From positions 143,206 through 207,205 of the forward strand of contig JAJEKV010000430.1 of the NCBI GenBank assembly GCA_021234155.1: a DNA stretch of 64,000 nucleotides, read 5' to 3'. The notes beneath the pieces are model-generated. The model had not been told where the DNA came from. It worked only from the letters and a program-made list of their open reading frames with translations, and did no database searches. Origin of the DNA: Isoetes taiwanensis. Lineage: Eukaryota > Streptophyta > Lycopodiopsida > Isoetales > Isoetaceae. This document shows, in pieces, positions 57,451 through 64,000 of this stretch; positions within the stretch are counted from its first letter, which is position 1, and each line of letters starts with the position of its first letter. The translations under genes were made by a program, and so were the position numbers.

Positions 57451-58136
57451 AGGTCGGCCGGATTGGCGGCGATCGGATGAGAAGTCATTGGTTGACATTA
57501 CTAATGTTGGATCCAGAATCTTCCCCGCTGAAATTGATGACGAGTATTGTAAGGATTTAGACATTCGTTAGATCAAGTCCAAAGATCAAGCAAAGATTTT
57601 TCCGTGAGATTGTTCTACCGGTGTGGATCACGGCCTTAGAAGTTCTCGTGGTGGCAATATATCTTTTCGTGTAATAAAATTGAAAAAATTATCATTCGTG
57701 TTAGTAATACGCCCGATGCAAGAGATTTCAAGAAATTGTGAGTATGTATTTTTATTTGCTTGATTTTGTGCTTTTTTCTTATTTTTATTTCGCTTAGGTG
57801 TGTGGAGGGCTAGCTTCGATCATAAGGATGGCGCAAAGGTAGTTTACAAGTTTTTGGTGATAACGATGGCGCAGGTTTCATGTAAGTTTATTTAATTTAT
57901 CTTTTGATATATGTAGCTTCATCTGATGTATGTTTTGAATTGCAGGTTTGTGTTCGCATTAATTTGATTGGTCAGATGTTAGTGATTGGCTGCAGATGCA
58001 GATGTTAGTCATTGGCTGCAGATGTTCGATGGCAATTTTCTTCTATTGCGATGATCTGATCTTCAATTTTCTGAAGTCAATCAGAAACTGGTCCAATCTT
58101 TTCAATGTGTGAAGTTTTTTTGATGGCAAACTATTG
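57451..58136 (+). other. Possible 3' end of the recombinase gene; no clear coding
   Basis: Intron-like stretches with TTGCAG and CGCTTAG acceptors alternate with short segments (near 57800-57880 and 57945-58100). GATGTTAGT(G/C)ATTGGCTGCA is duplicated at about 57976 and 58003. Confidence 0.35.
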
Positions 58137-58189
58137 CTACAATGGCCAAACTTTTGTGACTTTGAACTTTGTGTAAATACTTTGTGTAC

Positions 58190-58350
58190 TGTGAACTGTG
58201 GTTTGAATATGAACTTGTGAACTTGTGAATATGAACTTGTGAACTTGTGAATATGAACTTTGTGTACTTGTGAACTTGTGATTTGAATATGAACTTGTGA
58301 ATTTGAATATGAACTGTGATTTGAATGTGAACTTGTGTAAAAACTGTGTT
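58190..58350. repeat. GAACTTGTGAATAT tandem repeat
   Basis: About ten imperfect copies of TGTGAACTTGTGAATATGAA and shorter forms. The minus-strand Ser/Thr/His-rich frame here is a by-product. Confidence 0.85.
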
Positions 58351-58446
58351 TTTAAGGTTTTGAACTTTGAGGAAATTTTACCGGTTGTAGCCCTCAGAAG
58401 AATCCAACAGACGGAATTGGCATCCCTTTTCCATTCCGAATGTAGG

Positions 58447-58460
58447 GTGCCACGTGGCAC
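58447..58460. promoter_or_regulatory. Perfect 14-bp palindrome with G-box core
   Basis: GTGCCACGTGGCAC holds CACGTG, the plant bZIP/bHLH site. No gene start was identified close by, so a function is not claimed. Confidence 0.4.
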
Positions 58461-58880
58461 AATGACATTCACTCAGAGAAAATAATGCACCCGCCACCAT
58501 GTTAGTAATAGGTAAAGGCATTTAGGTTGCCGTTTCCAGGGCGGCGGTGGAGGTGGAGCCGGGCGGGTCGTACGAAGTGGGCGCGCCAAATAACCTCATC
58601 ACGCGTGCCTTTTCGCCGCAACGCTGGCCTAAATGGTTTTACTTACATAAAGGCAAGGGGCCACATTTTAATACCGATGCCACGGGCCAAAGATCATTTA
58701 TAAAGCTTTTTTTTTTATTCTTACCTCCTTTTTCCTCGGGCGATAGTTCCGGCCGCCATAGCCAGCCTACGAGCATGGGCGCTTTGTCGCTTTTGCATGG
58801 GCGCTTTGTCGCTTTGCGCTTGTATAGCATTTTGCATGCTTTAGCCGCTGATATGGGCTTATTTCTTCATGCTAGCTTTT

Positions 58881-59240
58881 TTTGCTCAATCTTTGTGTTC
58901 TTGGGATTTTGAGGCCGACGCCATGGCTGATTTTTTTGAGTTCCTGACGCCGCCATACCTCGAGGTTTCGCAGGATTTTGTCGGGTTGATTTTAGCCGGC
59001 CATTACTTTTTGCTCAATCTTTGTGTTCTTGGGGATTTTGAGTGCCGACGCCGCCATAGCTGATTTTTGAGTTCCTGACGCCGCCATAATCGAGGTTTTA
59101 GAGATTTTGTCGGTTCCAAAGATTTCTTGGCGCAGTCAGCCATTACTTTTTTGCTCCATCTTTGTGTTCTTGGGGATTTTTGAGTGCCGACACCGCCATA
59201 GTTGATTTTTGAGTTCGGACGCCGCCATAGCCGAGGTTTC
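58881..59240. repeat. Three tandem units of about 130-140 bp
   Basis: TTTGCTC(A/C)ATCTTTGTGTTC starts units at 58881, 59009 and 59149. Each continues GGGATTTTGAG.GCCGACGCCGCCATAG, GATTTTTGAGTTC, GACGCCGCCATA..CGAGGTTT, AGATTTTGTC. Just upstream (58775-58815) GCATGGGCGCTTTGTCGCTTT is duplicated. No coding. Confidence 0.85.
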
Positions 59241-59781
59241 GTGAGATTTTGTCAAGTTTTTCTCGTTAATGTGTCAATAACAGAGTGCTAACATCCGCCT
59301 TTTTCGCTTCTCATAGAAATCAGCTTTTGATCAAGTAATATGTTGTTTCTCGGGAATTTCTATAATATGCTGTTTTTAACTTCTATAATACGTTGTTTTT
59401 GATTGAATATCCGTAATTTCTATCTTATTTGATCAAGTATATTTCTGTATAAAAATCAACTGATAAGTGACCTGAAATCAACTGACCATAACAAGAACTA
59501 TTACTCGATTTAAAATTGGCGAAAAAGCCGAAATGTGGCCCCTTTACCTTTTATGTATTGCGGGCTTTTGCCATCTTTGGGCACCTTATTTTCATTTAGA
59601 GGTCAAATGGCTATTCTTGTGGGTTTTGTGGCATGGTTGAAAGGAAGGAAGGTAATGCACGATTTTTTTGGAGCGACTTTCCAGGGAGTGGATAAGACTA
59701 CACTCTCCTTCTATGCATCGTAGCTTCTGTTCAGTGCCAAAGGCAATCCGATATGCCTGGGAAACCGTTATTCTGCTTGTT
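59241..59781. other. No gene seen
   Basis: AT-rich, with repeated TATAATA(C/T)G(T/C)TG words near 59338-59390. Short frames only. Confidence 0.4.
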
Positions 59782-59833
59782 GAAAGCTCTGGTGAGGCCA
59801 TTGGGGCCTGGAGGTTCGAATCCTCCGGCTTTC
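59782..59833 (+). tRNA. tRNA-like structure without D arm (possible SINE or truncated tRNA)
   Basis: A 7-bp acceptor-like stem (GAAAGCT/GGCTTTC, one G-U), a hairpin AGGCC-ATTGG-GGCCT in the anticodon-arm position, and a perfect T arm GGAGG-TTCGAAT-CCTCC. The T arm contains the Pol III box B consensus GGTTCGAATCC. Only 21 bases separate acceptor and T arm, so there is no room for a normal D arm and a 7-base anticodon loop. AGCTCTGGTGAGG partly resembles box A. Probably a degraded tRNA or a SINE head, not a working tRNA. Confidence 0.3.
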
Positions 59834-60435
59834 TTTCACTCATCTTTGTTGGCGGTTAATGGACAACGGATGAGCGTTGTGGTTTCCTTTTTCTGGAGAT
59901 AGCCAAGCTGTTAGCAGTAGCATCAGAGCATCCATTCCTGCAGTCCATAGCTGACCTGTGTGTTCGGGATGGACTATTGGTGGAGTTTTTTTGCATTTTT
60001 TTTCATTTCTGTGGCACCAATCATTGGCACCATTGGAACTTCCATAGGGTTCACGTACAAAAAATTAGGGGCGCGTGATCTGTGAATATTTCCGAGATCG
60101 AGGGTCCACAAAACAAGATGAAAACATCCCATTTATTTCTTATATTTCTTATTTTCTTATTTCTCAGTTATCAGCCACTAAATAGATATGCCATCAGCCG
60201 TGGTTTAAACACTACATTGGCTACATGAAGAAAATACCAACCAGTTTGTTGTTGACAGTTTCCTCTTCCTAATCGCATAAAAGTCAATATATAGGGTCCA
60301 ATATATAGAATGCAAAGCTGCTTGTTGATGCCCCCTGGTGTGCAACAAAACCCCCCAAAAAAAGCTTACCCCATCAATCGGAAGCAAAGGACAAAGGTTT
60401 CGGTCCTTGATATGGTTAAAACAAAACGTCTCAAG
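59834..60435. other. No gene seen
   Basis: AT-rich 3' flank of the PPR pseudogene in its own orientation. Nothing recognised. Confidence 0.4.
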
Positions 60436-61990
60436 TTAGTTATTGGCAAACAATTGTTCTGTCAGACCAACATCTGCGTGAAGATTAGACAGAAGTAAAT
60501 AGGTTGCAGAACTGGAGGTATCCAAACTAAGAGCATGTCTAGCTGCGCGTTTTCCTTGTCCAAAAGCATCATGAGTTCTACAAGATCCAAGAAATGTTGT
60601 CCACAGACTAGCATTGGGTTGAACGGGCATGTTGTTCATTAATGCCTCTGCATTATCCAGGCATCCTGCCCTTCCAAGGAGATCAACCATGCAGCTGTAA
60701 TGCTTCATTGTAGGAGAAAGACAATAATTACTGGCTATAGAAATGAAGCAATAGCTACCTTTTATTAACCATACCCCTCATGACTGCACGCAAAGATAAT
60801 ACTGTCCCAAAGTCACTGCATCTGGTCTGATCCTTCTTGCACCATCTTATGTAAAATCTTAACCGCACCCTTACTTTCATTACCATGCTGCGCATATGCA
60901 GCTACCATGGAAGACCATGAAACAACATCCTTCCAAGGCATTTCCTCAAAAAGTTGGGAGGCTTTATTGAAGTTGCCTTGCCTAGCATGCACGCTGATCA
61001 TTATTGTCCAAGAAATGATATTCCTGTCGGGCATTTCATTGAAGAACTGGATGGCCTTTTCAGGTAATCCATGATCAGCATAAGCAGACAGTATGACATT
61101 CCACGAAACTGTGTTCCTTTGAGGCATTTGTTTGGCATCCTTGAGATATTCATGATGTGCATATGCAGCAACCATGATGTTCCATGAAACTACATTCGTT
61201 TCAGGCATTTGTTTAAAGGGGTGGCTTCCTTCAAGTTTCCTTCCTGGACATATGCTGAAATCATGGTATTCCATGACACAACGTCCCGCCGAGGCATTGT
61301 TTCAAAAATTTTAAGAGCCTCATCAAACATTCCCTGCTGGGCATAGACTACAAGGATAGAGTTCCAAGAGACCACATTCCTTTGGGGCATTTTCTCAAAA
61401 ACTTCAAGCGCATCCATGAAATATCCTTCCTGAGCATAAGCTGTAATCATGGCATTCCAGGAGATAACATCCCTTTGAGGCATTTGTTCAAAAAAATCAA
61501 TTGCTTGCCTGAACTGCCTATGTTGGACATGAGCATGTCACAATGTTAGGTTCTTATCGACCAAAGGCTTCTTTGAGCATTCCTTGCTGTGCATAAGCTG
61601 CAACCATGGCATTCCACGAAACTATATCATGCTCAGGCATCTGTTTGAACAAAGTTAAGGCAATGTCAAAAATACCCTTTGTCTGGCATAACCTGAGATC
61701 ATTGCATTCCATGAAATTATATCACGTTCAGGCATTTGCTCAAAAGTTTAAGAGCTTCTTCCATACACCCCTGTTGGGCATACCCTGCAATAATTGCATT
61801 CCACGATACCACGTTTCGCTCAGGCATCTCTTTAAAAGTTCCATGGCCTTCTTTACATAACCATGCTGACATAATGCGCCAATCATGGTTGTCCATGACA
61901 CCACATTCCTGTGCGGCATTTGCTCAAAAGTTAAAAATGCCTCCTTGAGAAGTCCTTGAAGGTTATATGCAGCAATCATGATGTTCCATG
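60436..61990 (-). pseudogene. PPR protein of short-repeat type with E-like end, 5' truncated
   Basis: About thirteen successive 31-residue motifs of the form (V/I)SWN.MI.AYAQ.G...EAL..FE.MP.R(D/N) run from 61990 to 60813. Examples are SWNAMITAYAQEGYFMDALE and MPQRNVVSWNSILVVYAQQG. The C-terminal part (60740-60436) has MKHYSCMVDLLGRAGCLDNA, EALMNNMPVQPNASLWTTFL and SSATYLLLSNLHAD, an E-domain type end without DYW. Such proteins bind organelle transcripts, one motif per base. The frame breaks at least five times, often where a run of T is one base short (AAACTTTTGAG for the expected CTT TTT GAG). The first motif begins directly after an intron-like AAG, with no start codon or transit peptide. 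It stands downstream of MCM and GPAT fragments on the same strand. Confidence 0.85.
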
Positions 61991-62142
61991 AACTTTAAGT
62001 AATGACAGAGAACATAGACATAAGAGTAAGAATAACAAGGATGACACACAAGGCACCAACGATATGTCTAGAAAAAAGGATGCAACAGTCAGAACTTTGG
62101 TTTGGCTACAGATGGCTTTGTTGTCAGTTTGTCTTTGCTCAC

Positions 62143-62417
62143 CCCCATCCTTTACAGCTGTCATGGTAAGTCCAGCACTAGTGCTTCCAAGCCCAGTCGT
62201 AATGACAAATCGATGACTCAGTTTTGCTGCATACTCGAAAACTGTGACTTGCCAGTACCTCCCAGAAGTTTTCCATTGCTTGTTAGATGTTTGAATTAGT
62301 CGTCAACGATTCTAAGCATCAGACCAGGATCCCCAACAAGGAGCAAGTGTGATTCCTCCGTAGATTTTGTTCCAGAGCCATCCACATGTTGAACTCCACC
62401 AATTAATGTCAAAGCCA
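62143..62417 (-). pseudogene. MCM8/MCM9-type helicase fragment, two exons
   Basis: Exon 1 (62417-62325), after a TTGCAAG acceptor, encodes [17 protein letters not shown] and [11 protein letters not shown] 66-base intron (62324-62259) follows. Exon 2 (62258-62143) completes the Walker A motif GDPGTGKSQF across the junction, then [27 protein letters not shown], and ends at a GTGAGC donor. These are the P-loop region and following helices of MCM ATPases. The HVDGSGTK and TSAGLT pattern fits MCM8/9 better than MCM2-7. One T is missing in the TTTT run after SQF. Walker B and the arginine finger are absent, since the next exons are not there. The intact enzyme unwinds DNA in recombination repair. 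This copy is a fragment. Confidence 0.8.
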
Positions 62418-62608
62418 CTTGCAATGTAAGGCTACTGTTACTATGTTATATCTTATACAAAACTGCCTATGAACAATAAAACTACATCAGCTAGTTGAAA
62501 TAGCACAAACTAGAATTGATAACCAGCATTATTGCACAGATAAGAAAAAGGTGAAGATGCATAACTCAGAAAGTGCTCTGTCTCTATCAGGAAAACAGCA
62601 AGTAATAC
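62418..62608 (-). other. Intron-like link between GPAT and MCM fragments
   Basis: AT-rich, bounded by the GT donor of the GPAT fragment and the AG acceptor of the MCM exon, both in sense orientation. A chimeric transcript could therefore splice from one to the other. Confidence 0.4.
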
Positions 62609-62960
62609 CTCAACTAAAACCCCAGGTTTTTTCAAGAATCTGGTTCCTAAAATCTTGTCTGCCCCTAAGTAGGTCTTTGCAAAATCCTCAACCAATATAC
62701 GAGGGTTTGCAGTTACGACGCATCTCTTCCCGCAAGATAAGAAACCCGCAGGGCATGAGAATGCACATCTTCTGAGTACAGCCCCTACAACTTGCTCAAT
62801 TTGCGAAACCTTGAGTCCAGCAAATGAAAAGAAGAGTAAAATCTGAATACCTGCAGCTTCTGGATACGAAATGATAGAGAATAAGCTGCCTTCCTGAGCA
62901 GCAAATCCGGCTGTCCAGATATAAAATGCCCATATTCAGTAGAAACAGCACAGCCGGTTA
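62609..62960 (-). pseudogene. Glycerol-3-phosphate acyltransferase (GPAT) N-terminal fragment
   Basis: Reading down: GIQILLFFSFAGLKVSQIEQ, then KRCVVTANPRILVEDFAKTY, then LGADKILGT and LKKPGVLVE, ending at a GTATTAC donor at 62608. The order matches the HAD-phosphatase-like N-terminal half of land-plant GPAT4/6/8-type enzymes (theme: GIQxLIFISFAGLK, VVTANPRxMVExFxKxxLGxDKVxGTE, GFVKKPGVLVG). These make cutin and suberin precursors in the ER membrane. The segment between the two parts is shortened and out of frame. The region after LGT lacks the usual E-x-E and Gly-rich stretch. The acyltransferase boxes (HxxxxD) are missing, so it is a fragment. Confidence 0.75.
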
Positions 62961-63103
62961 GCCGAGTTTGCATAGCGGCCGCCTATCGATGCTGGTGACC
63001 GCGAATTTACAGGAAACAGCAAGTTTGTAGCAGGTTTTAGCATATTTTAAGCATATTCCTAGCATATACTTGAAATATGCCGAAAACCCACATGAACAAG
63101 GGT

Positions 63104-63144
63104 TTGCCCCTAGGGGCAACCCAAAAAAAAAAAAAAAAAAAAAG
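63104..63144. repeat. Hairpin followed by a 22-base poly(A) run
   Basis: GGGTTTGCCCCTAGGGGCAA CCC forms a hairpin of about 10 bp with one bulge and is followed at once by A22 (63123-63144). A related hairpin lies near 51748. This may be the end of an inserted element next to the gene-fragment mosaic. Confidence 0.6.
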
Positions 63145-64000
63145 AACTCTCCATTGGTATGCTAGATATATGGGGAAGAAGTCAACTGTTAAAATGCAAA
63201 ATTTAAAGAAGTTGAAATTTTATTTATGCATGATTTTGATTGATGGTATGTGCGACAACTAGATTTATGGATCATAGGGTGTTTTGAGGATATCCATTGA
63301 AGGAGCAACATGCATGAACATGCAATGGGTGCAAAGGAATTATGGCCAAACAATTTTCTTAAAAAAAGAAAACCAAGGGACTGGTTCATGTAAAAAAGTG
63401 GCCAAGGGCTAAGATTGAGTCTTGGGATGGATCTTAAGGGCCCAAAGTAAATCCCTTAAATGGAAGGGGTGTAAGAGGAAAAGTAGAGCAGTAGCAAGAT
63501 TCAAGGCCATATGCATGCATTTTCTTGCTACTCCAAAGAAATTTTGAACTGCAGAAGGCTTTGTAAAATGCAAACACGCTGGTCGGGTAGCCTCATAAGC
63601 TAGAAGTAGTCAAGGAGGAAAGCATTTTAGATGTGTTGGGCGTGAGATGAACAATCGGGCGATCGAATGGGCGCAGTCAGATAATCCCGGGTTTCTAGAT
63701 CTTCAATTTTTGTATCTCGATGTCATGCGATGTATATCTAGTTTAGACCTCCACCCATCTCTCAAATTTTAAAGGTATTTTTATCTCGATCTATGCCGTT
63801 TTTGTGATCTTATCCTTCAAAATTATAGGGTTTTCCGTGACTTTTTTTTTATTACAGTATGCATCTTGTGATTGTGTCACGAAAGCTTCACCGCTTATGA
63901 GCCGTGAAGGATATCATGAACTTAATGCAAGCCTTTTTGCTTCTTCCTTCACCATTTATGGCTAAGGAGCTTCATATGGCAATACAGAGGAGATTATGCT
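63145..64000. other. No gene seen
   Basis: Short frames only. Near the right edge CTTCACCGCTTATGAGCCGTGAAGG forms a small inverted repeat and is partly repeated 60 bases later (CTTCACCATTTATGGC). Confidence 0.4.

Noticed and set aside
59535-59860. Plastid or mitochondrial DNA insertion
   Set aside because: Apart from the tRNA-like element no organellar gene sequence could be recognised here.

Overview
The window looks like intergenic, transposon-dense nuclear DNA of a land plant. Supporting this are spliced gene fragments with GT-AG introns, PLS/S-type pentatricopeptide (PPR) proteins, a plant SYP1-type syntaxin, a plant acyl-CoA:glycerol-3-phosphate acyltransferase (GPAT), a CACTA (EnSpm) element, Ty3/gypsy chromoviruses with a plant-type primer binding site, and many satellites. 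The mostly short-repeat PPR tandem and the Crypton-like recombinase suggest a seed-free plant such as a fern; that part is inference. No intact host gene was found. Many reading frames are broken by single-base losses in short homopolymers, so part of the apparent decay may be sequencing error.

Layout. 1-9.8 kb: a LINE endonuclease scrap, two exons of an unrecognised minus-strand gene, a syntaxin fragment, and three local repeat arrays. 9.8-12.7 kb: a plus-strand Ty3/gypsy element (LTR, primer site, broken gag-protease), cut off by an LTR fragment of a second family (family A). 13.5-19.9 kb: T-rich and 19-bp minisatellite arrays. 20-32.6 kb: a minus-strand Ty3/gypsy chromovirus of family A, with a complete 1.6-kb LTR and primer site at 31.0-32.6 kb and decayed gag, RT, RNase H, integrase and chromodomain down to 22.1 kb. 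Between its primer site and gag lies a reading frame that starts with the histone H3 tail signature and ends with the H3 histone-fold C-terminus; this is the most striking finding.

32.6-37 kb: the minisatellite again, a possible spliced non-coding transcript, and palindromes. 37.2-48.4 kb: a related minus-strand Ty3/gypsy pol split inside its integrase by about 8.8 kb of insertions, including a well-bounded CACTA element (39440-45061, TTA target duplication). Next to it are a PPR scrap and a small element family with a shared 20-bp end motif. 48.4-55 kb: unrecognised ORFs, a TGTGG/CCACA strand-switch satellite and small repeats. 55.7-57.5 kb: a spliced Crypton-like tyrosine-recombinase gene whose first exons are open and whose catalytic half is decayed. 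58-59.8 kb: short tandem repeats and a 52-nt tRNA-like element.

60.4-63.0 kb: a same-strand mosaic of GPAT, MCM8/9-type helicase and PPR gene fragments with introns retained, which resembles transposon-mediated gene capture.
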